The notes under the pieces were generated by a model, which saw only the letters and a program-made list of their open reading frames with translations, did not search any database and was not told the origin of the DNA. From NCBI GenBank assembly GCA_965277055.1, contig OZ255703.1, positions 682,001-746,000 on the forward strand: DNA of 64,000 nucleotides, written 5' to 3'. The DNA is from CBDCHC01 sp965277055 (GTDB lineage Bacteria > Pseudomonadota > Gammaproteobacteria > PS1 > Pseudothioglobaceae). The first letter of the stretch is position 1, and the number at the start of each line of letters is the position of its first letter. This document shows positions 25,679 through 35,401 of the stretch, in pieces. Position numbers and translations under genes: made by a program.

Positions 25679-27184
25679 ATGGTGCCCTCTCCTTCACTTG
25701 CGACTTCTTTTGCGGAATTCGCCCTTCATCCTCAAGTTTTACGTGCAGTAGAAAGTCTGGGATACCACACACCTACAGAAGTACAAGCCCAAGCCATCCC
25801 ACACCTGCTTGATGGTGGTGATATCCTTGGAGTCTCTCAAACAGGTACGGGCAAAACCGCAGCTTTTGCTTTGCCTCTGCTTTCAACCCTAGATACCTCA
25901 TCGAAACACGTTCAGATTTTATGTCTAACACCAACCAGAGAACTTGCTATTCAGGTTGCGCATGCATTTACCGAGTACGCGGGGTATCTTGAGGGTGTGA
26001 GTGCTATCCCTATTTATGGCGGGTCAAGCTATACCACTCAAATACGAGCATTACAAAAAGGAGCACAAATTGTGGTAGGAACTCCAGGACGAGTGATTGA
26101 TCTGATTGAAAAAGGAAAATTATCTCTGCAAATGGTGCGTAGTATTATTCTTGATGAGGCTGATGAAATGCTCAAAATGGGCTTTGCTGATGAAGTTAAG
26201 TGGATTCTTAGTCATACTCCAAAAGACAAACAAAGTGTGCTGTTTTCTGCCACGATGCCTAAACAAATTCGGGCAATTAGTAGTACATACTTAAATCATC
26301 CTAAAGAAATCACTATTCAAAATAAAGATACTTCTACTAAAAATATTGCTCAAAGTTTCTTACCAATCGCTAATAAACACAAGCTCATAGCTCTGCGTCA
26401 CTATTTAGAGGTTGAGCAAACAGATGGTGTGATTATTTTTTGTCGAACTAAAAAAAGCACAGAAGAGGTCGCCAGTTTTCTCCAACTAGAAGACTACAAA
26501 GTAGAAGCACTCAATGGTGATATCACCCAAGAAAATAGAGAAAAAAGCATTAAAAAACTTAAAGGGGGAGCCATAGATATTGTAGTGGCTACAGATGTAG
26601 CGGCTAGAGGGATAGACGTGAATCGCCTCACACATGTAGTGAATTTCGATATGGCTGATGATGTCTCTACTTATGTGCACCGTATTGGGCGCGTGGGTAG
26701 AGCAGGGCGAAAAGGCACAGCAATTGTACTCTTAAACCCTAAACATACTCGCATCATTAAAGAAATAGAGCAGCATACCGAACATCCACTGCCAAAATAT
26801 CAATTTCCCAGTGTGGAGCAGATTAATAAGACTAAGTTACATAATTTAGTTTCGCGTATCAATGCACTCGATACATTCCATTTGGGCGAATATAGAGATA
26901 TTATTGCCATACTTGAACAAGAGCATGGTGCAGATGCTAGTGAACTTGCAGCAAAACTTCTACTGATGATCGGAGGTGGCAAGCGATTTTATGTCGCAGA
27001 AAAAATCTCGTTTGAAGAGGACTCGAAGCAATCAAAAAAGAAACACTCAAGAACCAGAACACGCGCAACACCACCAGCATCCCCAGCAAATCGCAGAAAA
27101 AAAACAACCAGTCCGCACAATAAGACGAGTTATAAAAAACTCATGACAAAAGCAGAAAAACCAAAGAGAAAACGGCGAAAATAA
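25679..27184 (+). CDS. deaD: DEAD-box ATP-dependent RNA helicase
   Basis: A 501-residue RNA helicase that unwinds structured RNA in ribosome assembly or mRNA decay. Motifs run in order: the Q-motif region FAEFALHPQVLRAVESLGY, motif I SQTGTGKTAAF, Ia PTRELAIQV, II DEADEML, III SAT, V VVATDVAARGIDV and VI HRIGRVGRAGRKG. The tail from about residue 435 is rich in Lys, Arg, Ser and Pro and probably binds RNA. Length and tail suit the DeaD/CsdA group better than RhlE, but this is not certain. The start codon seems to lie a few bases after the transcription start, so the mRNA may be leaderless. Confidence 0.9.
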   Translation: MVPSPSLATSFAEFALHPQVLRAVESLGYHTPTEVQAQAIPHLLDGGDILGVSQTGTGKTAAFALPLLSTLDTSSKHVQILCLTPTRELAIQVAHAFTEYAGYLEGVSAIPIYGGSSYTTQIRALQKGAQIVVGTPGRVIDLIEKGKLSLQMVRSIILDEADEMLKMGFADEVKWILSHTPKDKQSVLFSATMPKQIRAISSTYLNHPKEITIQNKDTSTKNIAQSFLPIANKHKLIALRHYLEVEQTDGVIIFCRTKKSTEEVASFLQLEDYKVEALNGDITQENREKSIKKLKGGAIDIVVATDVAARGIDVNRLTHVVNFDMADDVSTYVHRIGRVGRAGRKGTAIVLLNPKHTRIIKEIEQHTEHPLPKYQFPSVEQINKTKLHNLVSRINALDTFHLGEYRDIIAILEQEHGADASELAAKLLLMIGGGKRFYVAEKISFEEDSKQSKKKHSRTRTRATPPASPANRRKKTTSPHNKTSYKKLMTKAEKPKRKRRK

Positions 27185-27190
27185 GCATAA

Positions 27191-28186
27191 ATGATTACCA
27201 CAAATTCACAGCTTAACGATTTTCTCTCTCTTATTGCCAAGGAAGAGGTGCTCGCTATTGATACCGAGTTTTTGCGTGTTGACACTTTTTACCCTAACCC
27301 TTGTGTACTACAAGTTGCCTCAAAAGAGCATCACAACGCCATTGATGTATTAGCTGAGATTGACCTCTCACTGGTGAAAGATGCGCTTTACGGCAAAACT
27401 TTAGTATTTCATAGTGCCCGACAAGACCTAGAAGTGTTCTATCATTTATTTGGTGCCTTGCCACCCGTGGTTTTTGACACCCAAATTTTGGCGCACTTCT
27501 TAGGATTTGCCCGGCAAATTTCGTATGGTAATTTAGTGTTTGAACTCCTTGGTGTGACTCTAGAAAAAGCCTACTCTCATTATGACTGGAGCACCCGCCC
27601 TCTACCAAAAGAAGTATTACAATACGCTCTTGAGGATGTAATATATTTAATCCAAATCTACCATAAATGCAAGCATGTGAGTCTATATAACTATGCGTAT
27701 GCAGATGCTCAGTTATTATTAGACCCCGCATTGTATAGCCTCAAACCAGAGCATAGTCACCACTACTTAAAAGGTAAGGGGCGGTTGTCTGAGGAAGCAC
27801 TAAATATCGCCACTCGCATTTGTGCTTACCGAGAAATCCAGGCAAGCGAGCAAAACATCCCAAGAAAATGGGTGTTAAGTGATGAAAAAATCCTAGCAAT
27901 GGCAACGAATAATGCCGTCCCCAAAGATATTTGGATGCAACTTCCTGAAGTACCTCATGTCTCAAGCGGTGGCTATACACCCCCTACTCCAGAGGAACGC
28001 AACATAATCAAACAATTACAAAAGCAATTTGAATTCGCTGCAACAGCGTATAATTTACCACCTGAGTTATTTGCAACAAAAAAAGATATGCTCAGCTATC
28101 TGCGTGGAAACACTTCAGTAGTGTTTTGCACCGGCTGGCGCAGAGATATCTTAGATTCATTGCAAATAGAAATTTGCACACATTAA
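27191..28186 (+). CDS. rnd: Ribonuclease D
   Basis: RNase D is a 3'-5' exonuclease that trims tRNA precursors. The 331-residue product has the DEDD motifs: VLAIDTEFLRVDTFYP (Asp and Glu), LVFHSARQDLEVFYH (second Asp), and QYALEDVIYLIQIY (Tyr/Asp). An HRDC domain follows (about residues 205-275). It is about 45 residues shorter than the E. coli protein. It starts 6 bp after the helicase gene, so the two RNA-processing genes are co-transcribed. Confidence 0.93.
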   Translation: MITTNSQLNDFLSLIAKEEVLAIDTEFLRVDTFYPNPCVLQVASKEHHNAIDVLAEIDLSLVKDALYGKTLVFHSARQDLEVFYHLFGALPPVVFDTQILAHFLGFARQISYGNLVFELLGVTLEKAYSHYDWSTRPLPKEVLQYALEDVIYLIQIYHKCKHVSLYNYAYADAQLLLDPALYSLKPEHSHHYLKGKGRLSEEALNIATRICAYREIQASEQNIPRKWVLSDEKILAMATNNAVPKDIWMQLPEVPHVSSGGYTPPTPEERNIIKQLQKQFEFAATAYNLPPELFATKKDMLSYLRGNTSVVFCTGWRRDILDSLQIEICTH

Positions 28187-28195
28187 AGGAACACC

Positions 28196-28720
28196 ATGTC
28201 AGAAATAAAGAATATTGATGCAGGCAACGTGCCTGACGAAGTAAATGTAATAATTGAAATTCCAGCAAACTCTAGCCCAGTGAAATATGAGGTTGATAAA
28301 GATACCAATAGTTTGATGGTAGATAGATTTATGGCAACACCAATGTTTTACCCAGCAAACTATGGCTTTGTCCCTATGACCTTAGCTGATGATGGCGATC
28401 CTGCTGATGTGTTGGTGATTACTCCATATCCACTGGTGCATAATTGCGTAATTAAAGCCCGTCCAGTAGGCGTACTTAAAATGACCGATGACGGTGGAGT
28501 TGATGCCAAAATTCTCGCAGTTCCGACAGTAAAACTCTCACCAAGCCAAGCACATATTAACGATATTGAGGACGTATCTGAGTTACTGCGTAATCAAATT
28601 GAACATTTCTTTACCCATTATAAAGACCTTGAAAAGGGGAAATGGGTCAAAATTGATGGTTGGGACAACGCAGCAACTGCCAAACAAATTTTAGTAGATG
28701 CCAGGAAAGCCTATAACTAA
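28196..28720 (+). CDS. ppa: Inorganic pyrophosphatase
   Basis: Ppa hydrolyses pyrophosphate and so pulls biosynthetic reactions forward. The 174-residue family I enzyme carries the signature DGDPADVLV with catalytic aspartates at about residues 65-70, and the substrate region KYEVDKDTNSLMVDRFM. A clear AAGGA lies before the ATG. Its last 23 bp overlap the start of rsmD in another frame. In a phosphonate-using cell it would also clear the pyrophosphate released by PhnM, which is an inference. Confidence 0.96.
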   Translation: MSEIKNIDAGNVPDEVNVIIEIPANSSPVKYEVDKDTNSLMVDRFMATPMFYPANYGFVPMTLADDGDPADVLVITPYPLVHNCVIKARPVGVLKMTDDGGVDAKILAVPTVKLSPSQAHINDIEDVSELLRNQIEHFFTHYKDLEKGKWVKIDGWDNAATAKQILVDARKAYN

Positions 28721-29246
28721 TAGCTTTACTATCTTATCCGGAGAGTATCGTCGTAAATCTTTGAGTTTTTATGGTGATACTACCCTAAGACCTACTCCTA
28801 ATCGTGTTCGTGAGACACTATTTAACTGGTTACAATTTGACATTAGTGGGGCGAGAGTGCTTGACTGCTTTAGCGGGAGCGGAGCACTAGGTTTTGAAGC
28901 ATATTCCAGAGGGGCTACTTCAGTAACCCTCATCGAGCAACACCCCCAGACTATTCAAACGCTACAAGCAAGTATCCATAGCCTTGCTCCCACTAGAGAG
29001 CTCACACTGTTAAGTGGTAATTTCTTTGAAGTAGCACTCAGTGGCACCTATGACGTGATATTTATTGACCCACCCTTTCATACAAACCTCATTGACCCCA
29101 CACTTAAACATATTATGCCCTTTGCACATGAGCGAACATTAGTATATATTGAAAGCGAATACCAAGTACAACACAGCAACCTAGAAATATTAAAACAAAA
29201 AAAGGCAGGTGAAGTGCATTATGCACTGATGAGATTTCAGTTCTAG
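28698..29246 (+). CDS. rsmD: 16S rRNA (guanine966-N2)-methyltransferase
   Basis: RsmD methylates G966 of 16S rRNA in the assembled small subunit. The 182-residue protein has the Rossmann motif VLDCFSGSGALGFEAYSRG near residue 55 and the catalytic NPPY-like motif FIDPPFHT near 122. The N-terminal segment RPTPNRVRETLFNWL is the family substrate-binding region. Its start lies inside the ppa coding region (23 nt overlap), so translation is likely coupled. Only a short gap follows before the convergent recG. Confidence 0.93.
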   Translation: MPGKPITNSFTILSGEYRRKSLSFYGDTTLRPTPNRVRETLFNWLQFDISGARVLDCFSGSGALGFEAYSRGATSVTLIEQHPQTIQTLQASIHSLAPTRELTLLSGNFFEVALSGTYDVIFIDPPFHTNLIDPTLKHIMPFAHERTLVYIESEYQVQHSNLEILKQKKAGEVHYALMRFQF

Positions 29247-29283
29247 TTGCTTATGCATCACAGTAGCTCACTTGGCAACCTAA

Positions 29284-31299
29284 CTAACTCATTAAATACG
29301 CTCTATTTTCCGCATTAGTCCAACGCTCAATGAGTGTTTCTACTAGTGGCGATTGCTCAGAGTAAAGCTGTTTAGCGAGCGTATTAGCGTCTTTCATCAG
29401 GCGTTCATCACGAATGATATTAGCAATTTTAAAACTTATGCCCCCACTTTGAGCCGTGCCCAATACCTCGCCCGCTCCTCTAAGTTCTAAATCTTTTTGG
29501 GCAATTACAAAGCCATCATTACTTTCACGCAATATATGTAACCTGCTCTGAGCAGCTTTACTCAGTGGGGTTTGATAGAGTAAAATACACGTGCTTTTGA
29601 GTGCTCCTCTGCCTACTCTCCCGCGTAGCTGATGCAAAGTAGAAAGTCCCATTTTTTCCGCATTTTCAATCACCATGCACGAGGCATTAGGTACATCCAC
29701 ACCTACCTCTATCACAGTGGTAGCAACCAAAATATCTATATTCCCCATCTTAAACTCACTCATGATATGCTGTTTGGTTTCTGCACTAATCTTGCTATGC
29801 ACAAGGGCAATCCGAGCATCTGGCAAGAGTGAGACCAACTCCGTGTAAGTGGTAGTGGCAGCTTGGGCGTTATATTGTTCACTGTCTTCAATTAAACTAC
29901 AGACCCAATACACCTGTTGTTTACTGGCAATAATGCTATGTAATTTTTGAATCAGTTCTCGCTTTTTAGTGCTATTCATCACCACTGTGTGTATTGAAGT
30001 ACGCCCTTTCGGGAGTTCGTCAATGACCGATACATCAAGTTCACCATACGCACTCATCACGAGTGAACGTGGAATAGGAGTAGCACTTACCAGCAGTTGG
30101 TGCGGAGTCACCCGAGCTTTTTCATGCAGAGCAATGCGCTGTGCTACGCCAAATTTATGTTGTTCATCTATTAACACTAAGCCAATATCGCGATACTCTA
30201 CTTCATCAGTTATCAGTGCATGCGTGCCCACAATAATATCTGCACCAGTAGCAATGTCATTTTGTACTTGTTTTTTTTCTGAACTAGTCAATTTTGAGCT
30301 TAAATATACGACTTGGATAGGAGAGTTATACCGCTCTAAATACTGCGCAATGCTATCAAAATGTTGTTTTGCCAAAATAGTCGTAGGTGCCATAAGCACT
30401 ACTTGTTTGCCCCCTGCTACCGCAACTAAGGCAGCAATAATACAGACAATAGTCTTCCCAGAGCCGACATCACCTTGCAATAGTCTGCGCATCGGGGTGG
30501 TGTCTCTCATATCAGCTAAAATTTCCTGTACAACTCTGTGTTGAGCATTGGTTAAGGCAAATGGCAATTGTAACTGACTGATAATGTGTGCTATATCCCG
30601 AGGGGAACTCTGCAAAGCATAACTTTGTTTTGTGGCGAGATGCTCACGAGCTCTGAGCATTAAGAGTTTTCTACTCGCCAACTCTTCAGTTATTAAATAC
30701 TCTTGCAAGGGATGTCGAAATTCTAATAATTGCTGGATATCTTCACTCGGGAAATGTATTGCATTGATAGCACGTTTAAACTCAGAAGCTTCATTAAGCG
30801 CATTAAACTCAGTGATTGCCTCCTTAACCCACTTGGCAATATTTGCCTGAAATATGCCACCAGTAGTGTGATACACAGGGGTTAAGGTAGGAGAGAGTAA
30901 AGAAGGTTGCCCCAATGAAAGTATTTTGTACTCTGGATGAAATAACTCTGGCCCTTTTCGTCCAATACGCATTTCACCAAAACACTCCACTTCATATCCG
31001 CGAACAAAGCTAGTACGCATATATTGAGTATAATTAAAAAACCGAATGGAAAATGTCCGCCCTTGATTGGTTTCTAATACACATATCAATTGTTTAGCTG
31101 AGGGTTTTACCTCACGCACTACTCCTCTAAACACTACCTCATGGCCTACTTCAAGCCTATCAAGAGTGCTTATGCTGCGTTTGTCTTGATACCGATAGGG
31201 CAAGTGCAGAAGTAAATCTGCCTGTGAATAAATACCCAAATGTGCAAGTTTTTCAGCACTTTTTTGCCCGAGACCTGAGAGTTTAGTTAAATCAGTCAA
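29284..31299 (-). CDS. recG: ATP-dependent DNA helicase RecG
   Basis: RecG remodels stalled replication forks and Holliday junctions. The 671-residue protein has an N-terminal wedge/OB domain (about 50-150), then helicase motifs GDVGSGKT (I), VIDEQHKFGV (II; DEQH), SATPIPRSL (III), VATTVIEVGVDVPNA (V) and HQLRGRVGRG (VI). The length is near that of the E. coli protein (693). It starts with an 8 nt overlap with ridA, with which it shares a transcript. Confidence 0.96.
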   Translation of the reverse strand: MTDLTKLSGLGQKSAEKLAHLGIYSQADLLLHLPYRYQDKRSISTLDRLEVGHEVVFRGVVREVKPSAKQLICVLETNQGRTFSIRFFNYTQYMRTSFVRGYEVECFGEMRIGRKGPELFHPEYKILSLGQPSLLSPTLTPVYHTTGGIFQANIAKWVKEAITEFNALNEASEFKRAINAIHFPSEDIQQLLEFRHPLQEYLITEELASRKLLMLRAREHLATKQSYALQSSPRDIAHIISQLQLPFALTNAQHRVVQEILADMRDTTPMRRLLQGDVGSGKTIVCIIAALVAVAGGKQVVLMAPTTILAKQHFDSIAQYLERYNSPIQVVYLSSKLTSSEKKQVQNDIATGADIIVGTHALITDEVEYRDIGLVLIDEQHKFGVAQRIALHEKARVTPHQLLVSATPIPRSLVMSAYGELDVSVIDELPKGRTSIHTVVMNSTKKRELIQKLHSIIASKQQVYWVCSLIEDSEQYNAQAATTTYTELVSLLPDARIALVHSKISAETKQHIMSEFKMGNIDILVATTVIEVGVDVPNASCMVIENAEKMGLSTLHQLRGRVGRGALKSTCILLYQTPLSKAAQSRLHILRESNDGFVIAQKDLELRGAGEVLGTAQSGGISFKIANIIRDERLMKDANTLAKQLYSEQSPLVETLIERWTNAENRAYLMS

Positions 31300-31687
31300 T
31301 GACTACCACACCATCCATTTCAACTAATGCGCCCTTAGGCAAGCCCGCAACCTCAATTGCTGCCCTTGCTGGATACGGTGCTTCAAAAAATATTGCCATA
31401 ATTTCATTCACAAGCGCAAAGTGCGATAAGTCAGTTAAGAAAATATTAAGTTTCACGATGTCTTTCAGCGAACCACCACTGGCGTTGCATACTGCTTGAA
31501 GATTAGTAAATACTTGGGTAATTTGCGCATCTATATCGCCTGTAACCATTTCCATCGTTTCTGGCACCAGAGGAATTTGCCCTGATAGATATATGGTAGT
31601 TCCACCTGTTACTTTGACTGCTTGAGAATAAGTGCCAATCGCCTGAGGCGCATTAGCAGTACTAATAATTTCTTTGTTGCTCATCAT
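31292..31687 (-). CDS. ridA: RidA-family enamine/imine deaminase
   Basis: RidA hydrolyses reactive 2-aminoacrylate and related imines formed by PLP enzymes. The 131-residue product has the family sequence APQAIGTYSQAVKV with the active-site Ser/Tyr region, and the catalytic Arg in PYPARAAIEVAGLPKGALVEM. An AGGAG sequence lies 3-6 nt before two adjacent ATG codons (MM), so either may be used. It overlaps recG by 8 nt. Confidence 0.93.
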   Translation of the reverse strand: MMSNKEIISTANAPQAIGTYSQAVKVTGGTTIYLSGQIPLVPETMEMVTGDIDAQITQVFTNLQAVCNASGGSLKDIVKLNIFLTDLSHFALVNEIMAIFFEAPYPARAAIEVAGLPKGALVEMDGVVVID

Positions 31688-31789
31688 AACTCCTAAGATA
31701 AAAGGTTGATTTTACGTTTCTCGATTCTGAAAAAGAAAATTTTTGACCTAAGTTTGGTAAAATCTGATTTTTACATTTTTGATATACGC

Positions 31790-33574
31790 ATGTTAGCAAG
31801 CATAAAAAACAAAACCAAAGGCTGGGTTGCTTACCTTATTGTAGGGGTAATTACTGTGCCATTTGCACTCTTTGGGATTCATGATTATATCAATAACAAT
31901 CATAGCGTCACTGTAGCCTCGGTAGATGGAGAAGAAATTTCTGGTGCAGAATATAATCAACAACTCAGCAACCTCATTCGTAGAGCACAAGAACAACTAG
32001 GTGATGCCTACACTCCAGATATTGAAAATAATCTGCGTCGTCAAGCACTTGACTCATTAATTGATCGCAAAGTATTAGAAAATATTGCAACAAGTCTAGG
32101 CTATGCTACCACCAACGATGAAATCAAATCTACTATTTTAACAAATGAAGTATTTTATAAAGATGGGGTATTTGATCTAGAAACCTACAACACTATCTTA
32201 TCTTTAAATGGTCTCACGCCAAAGCGTTATGAAGAAGAATTACTGATGATGAGTACCATCACTCAACTTCGTAATAATCTTGAAGATAATGCATTTTTAA
32301 GTGATGTAGAAAAGAACATTTTAACCCAGCTCACTAATGAGCAACGTGATATTAGTTTTACTTCTATTGATGTTAATGACTTTAATACTGATGAGCGAAT
32401 GACAGATATTACTCCTAGCAAAATTGCCTCCTATTATGAAGCGAATACAAATACATTCACATATCCCGAAACCATTACCATTGACTATATTACCATTGAT
32501 AAGTCTAAGATTATGGACTCTATTATCGTATCAGAGGAAGAGTTATTAGAAGAATACGAAATTGAAAAATCACGTTATCAAACAGAAGAAGAGCGCAGTG
32601 CTTCGCATATTCTAGTAGAAGAACGTTCTCTTGCTGAGGAACTAAAAGCTAAATTAGATGCTGGAGAAAGTTTTGAGTCTCTTGCTGCTGAATATTCTAT
32701 TGACGAAAGTAATGCTGGGAATGGTGGCTCACTTGGATTCTTTGGTAAAGGCGTAATGGTGCCTAAATTTGAAGAAGTAGTATTTGCTATGAATACTGGG
32801 GAAATAAGTACTCCAGTGAATACCGAATTTGGCTACCATATCATAAAACTTGATGCTATTAGCGAGCCACGCACCAAGCCATTAGCAGAGCTTCGTGATG
32901 AACTTACTACTTCTATTAAATCATCTAAAGCGCGTTTACAAATGCTTGAGCAGTCTGAACAACTTCAAACGCTTGTGTACGAACAAGGGCTAGATATAGC
33001 TGCGGAAGGTTTAGGCTTAACCATCACCACCAGTGAACCCCTGACTCGTGATTCTAATACACTGGCTTCTATAGTAGTAAATACTGCATATAGCGAAGAA
33101 GTGCGTACCACTAATGAAGCAGTAGTGATTGAAGTAGATGAAAACACTACAATGGCACTACGTAAAAATACTCTACAGCCAGCCCTCCCTAAAACCTTAG
33201 CGGAAGCTACTGCGGAAATTACAACTATATTAAGAGCAGAACGTGCTCGTGATTTAGCTAATGCCTATGCTAATATTTTAGTAGATGAAAACAAAGACCT
33301 TGATACTTCACTCAGTTGGACCTATAGAGATGACGCATCCAAAGGAGACCCTGAAGTAATTAATGCAGCTTTTGCCACTCCAAAAAATCAATCGTATGCA
33401 ACCCATAGCACAGGAGATACCATTTTAGTGACGAAAGTAAGTGGTATCCGCATTCAGGAAAGAGAGCAACCTGTTGATTATACTGCGTTGTATAAAGATT
33501 ATAGTGAGGAGCTATTTAACGATATTACTAAATACAAAAAAGGGATAAGCACCATTAAACGCTTTGATATTTAA
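31790..33574 (+). CDS. ppiD: Membrane-anchored peptidyl-prolyl isomerase PpiD-like
   Basis: A 594-residue periplasmic chaperone anchored by one N-terminal membrane helix (about 12-33, WVAYLIVGVITVPFALFGI) that assists proteins leaving the Sec translocon. After the anchor comes a SurA_N-type domain (about 45-190), then a parvulin domain at about 265-365 (SASHILVEERSLAEEL, GGSLGFFGKGVMVPKFEE, FGYHIIKLD). The start at 31790 is chosen because MLASIKNKTKGW is the family N-terminus; 28 upstream codons are not conserved. The gene converges with argS across 16 bp. Confidence 0.92.
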   Translation: MLASIKNKTKGWVAYLIVGVITVPFALFGIHDYINNNHSVTVASVDGEEISGAEYNQQLSNLIRRAQEQLGDAYTPDIENNLRRQALDSLIDRKVLENIATSLGYATTNDEIKSTILTNEVFYKDGVFDLETYNTILSLNGLTPKRYEEELLMMSTITQLRNNLEDNAFLSDVEKNILTQLTNEQRDISFTSIDVNDFNTDERMTDITPSKIASYYEANTNTFTYPETITIDYITIDKSKIMDSIIVSEEELLEEYEIEKSRYQTEEERSASHILVEERSLAEELKAKLDAGESFESLAAEYSIDESNAGNGGSLGFFGKGVMVPKFEEVVFAMNTGEISTPVNTEFGYHIIKLDAISEPRTKPLAELRDELTTSIKSSKARLQMLEQSEQLQTLVYEQGLDIAAEGLGLTITTSEPLTRDSNTLASIVVNTAYSEEVRTTNEAVVIEVDENTTMALRKNTLQPALPKTLAEATAEITTILRAERARDLANAYANILVDENKDLDTSLSWTYRDDASKGDPEVINAAFATPKNQSYATHSTGDTILVTKVSGIRIQEREQPVDYTALYKDYSEELFNDITKYKKGISTIKRFDI

Positions 33575-33590
33575 TATCACTAGCGTTGGA

Positions 33591-35333
33591 CTACATCCGC
33601 TTAGGTAATTCTATCCCCAACAATCCAAGTCCAGTATGCAACGTAGTAGCACAAGCACTACATAAATGCAAGCGAGCATTACGCACTTTCTCATCTTCAG
33701 TAAGCACTGGACACGCTTCGTAAAAAGACATAAATTTCTTAGCAAGATTGTAAAGATAGGTGCATAGTACATTTGGCATACCACTCTGAGCAACTTGACT
33801 CACTACCTCACCAAAGCGCACCAATTGCATGGCTAAGCGACGCTCTTCATGCTCAGAAAGAGCATATCCTGCTACGGGTATTAGCTCGCTTATCGTGACC
33901 CCTGCTTTAGTAAAAATACTAGAAATACGGGTATGTGCATAAAGTAAGTACGGGGCAGTATTGCCCTCAAAAGAGAGCATCGCATCTAAATCAAAAATAT
34001 AATCCCCTGTTCTATTTTTAGAAAGATCAGCATATTTCACCGAACCAATGCCTAAGATACGAGCCAGTTCATCGCGCTCATCGCCCTTTATATGTGGGGA
34101 TTTCTCAGCGATAATTTCACGAGCACGCAGTTGTGATTCTCCCAGTAATTCCATCAATTTCACCGAAGTCCCTGCTCTAGTCTTAAACGGCTTACCGTCT
34201 GTATCCATCATCGTGCCAAATGAGAGGTGCTCAAGAGTAGTGTGTTCAGATAAAAACTCTGCAGTGCGTGCCAAGGTAAAGACTTGCTCTAAGTGTAAAC
34301 TTTGTCTCGCATCTACTACATAGAGTATCCGCGCAGCACCTAGGACATTAGCACGGTAGCGAATAGCTGCAAGATCTGTAGTTGCATATAAGTACCCTCC
34401 GTCTTGCTTTTGTACAATAATGGGACTAATATGGTCTTCATTCGTGCGAAATGCTTCTAAAAACACACACTGTGCTCCATCAGACTCTGTAAGTAGCCCT
34501 TTCTCATCAAGCTCTTCTACCAGTATAGGTAAGTCATCATTAAACTTACTTTCAGGATACACATCCGCTTCAGTCAGTGAAACTCCCAGTGTAGTATATA
34601 CATTAGTACAGTGCGCAATAGAAATTGCAATAAACTCCTGCCACAAGCCCAAACAACGCTCATCGCCACTTTGGAGTTTCACCGTATATTCGCGAGCCAA
34701 ATCAGCAAACTCAGCACTCGCATCAAACTCTGCTTTAGCACTGCGATAAAACTCTTCTAAATCTTTTAACTGGCTATCATCATCTTTGGCTTTAATGGTT
34801 TCTAGATAGGCAATTAACATGCCAAATTGCGTACCCCAATCTCCCATATGATTTTGCCGAATAACATGATAGCCTAAGTATTCTAATACTTTCACCACAC
34901 TATCGCCGATAATAGTACTCCGCAGATGTCCCACATGCATTTCTTTAGCAAGGTTTGGGTGAGAATAATCTACTACAATAGTTTCATTGTCTGTACTCGC
35001 TTGAGCGCCTAAAGTAGGGCTAGACTGAATCTCATTACATACCTGCCAAAGATATTGATTAGTAATAGTAGCATTAATAAACCCAGGACCTGCAATGCTA
35101 AAAGTAACATCAGTAGTAGTACTACCGAGCACATGAGCGAGTTCTTCACCAAGAGCACGAGGGTTTTGCCCTAATGGTTTTGCGAGAATCATCGCAGCAT
35201 TCGTTTGGTAATCACCAAACCCCTCTTTAGTACTTTCACCAAATACTAGTGGGGCAGAAATTGTGCTGATTACTTCACCATAGTGCTCGCTTAAAGTAGT
35301 TTGCAGAAGATTCGTAAGATAACGCGCTAACAT
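33591..35333 (-). CDS. argS: Arginyl-tRNA synthetase
   Basis: ArgS charges tRNA-Arg. The 580-residue class I enzyme shows the N-terminal Add1 domain (about 1-110), the HIGH motif as HVGH in LAKEMHVGHLRSTIIGD, and the family region VKYADLSKNRTGDYIFDLDAMLSFEGN in split form around residue 430. The C-terminal anticodon-binding domain includes AMQLVRFGEVV. Like most ArgRS it lacks a canonical KMSKS. The tRNA-Arg(ACG) it would charge lies at 62368-62444. Confidence 0.97.
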   Translation of the reverse strand: MLARYLTNLLQTTLSEHYGEVISTISAPLVFGESTKEGFGDYQTNAAMILAKPLGQNPRALGEELAHVLGSTTTDVTFSIAGPGFINATITNQYLWQVCNEIQSSPTLGAQASTDNETIVVDYSHPNLAKEMHVGHLRSTIIGDSVVKVLEYLGYHVIRQNHMGDWGTQFGMLIAYLETIKAKDDDSQLKDLEEFYRSAKAEFDASAEFADLAREYTVKLQSGDERCLGLWQEFIAISIAHCTNVYTTLGVSLTEADVYPESKFNDDLPILVEELDEKGLLTESDGAQCVFLEAFRTNEDHISPIIVQKQDGGYLYATTDLAAIRYRANVLGAARILYVVDARQSLHLEQVFTLARTAEFLSEHTTLEHLSFGTMMDTDGKPFKTRAGTSVKLMELLGESQLRAREIIAEKSPHIKGDERDELARILGIGSVKYADLSKNRTGDYIFDLDAMLSFEGNTAPYLLYAHTRISSIFTKAGVTISELIPVAGYALSEHEERRLAMQLVRFGEVVSQVAQSGMPNVLCTYLYNLAKKFMSFYEACPVLTEDEKVRNARLHLCSACATTLHTGLGLLGIELPKRM

Positions 35334-35401
35334 AATATCAATAGAAATAATAGAAGAAAGTATTTTACCCCCGATTAGTTGTCAGCGAAGGCGTGGATGA
35401 T

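Noticed and set aside
29969..30544. 191-codon open frame opposite recG
   Set aside because: It is antisense to conserved helicase motifs of recG, its residues are Ser/Cys/Thr-rich as expected of a shadow frame, and it has no family features.
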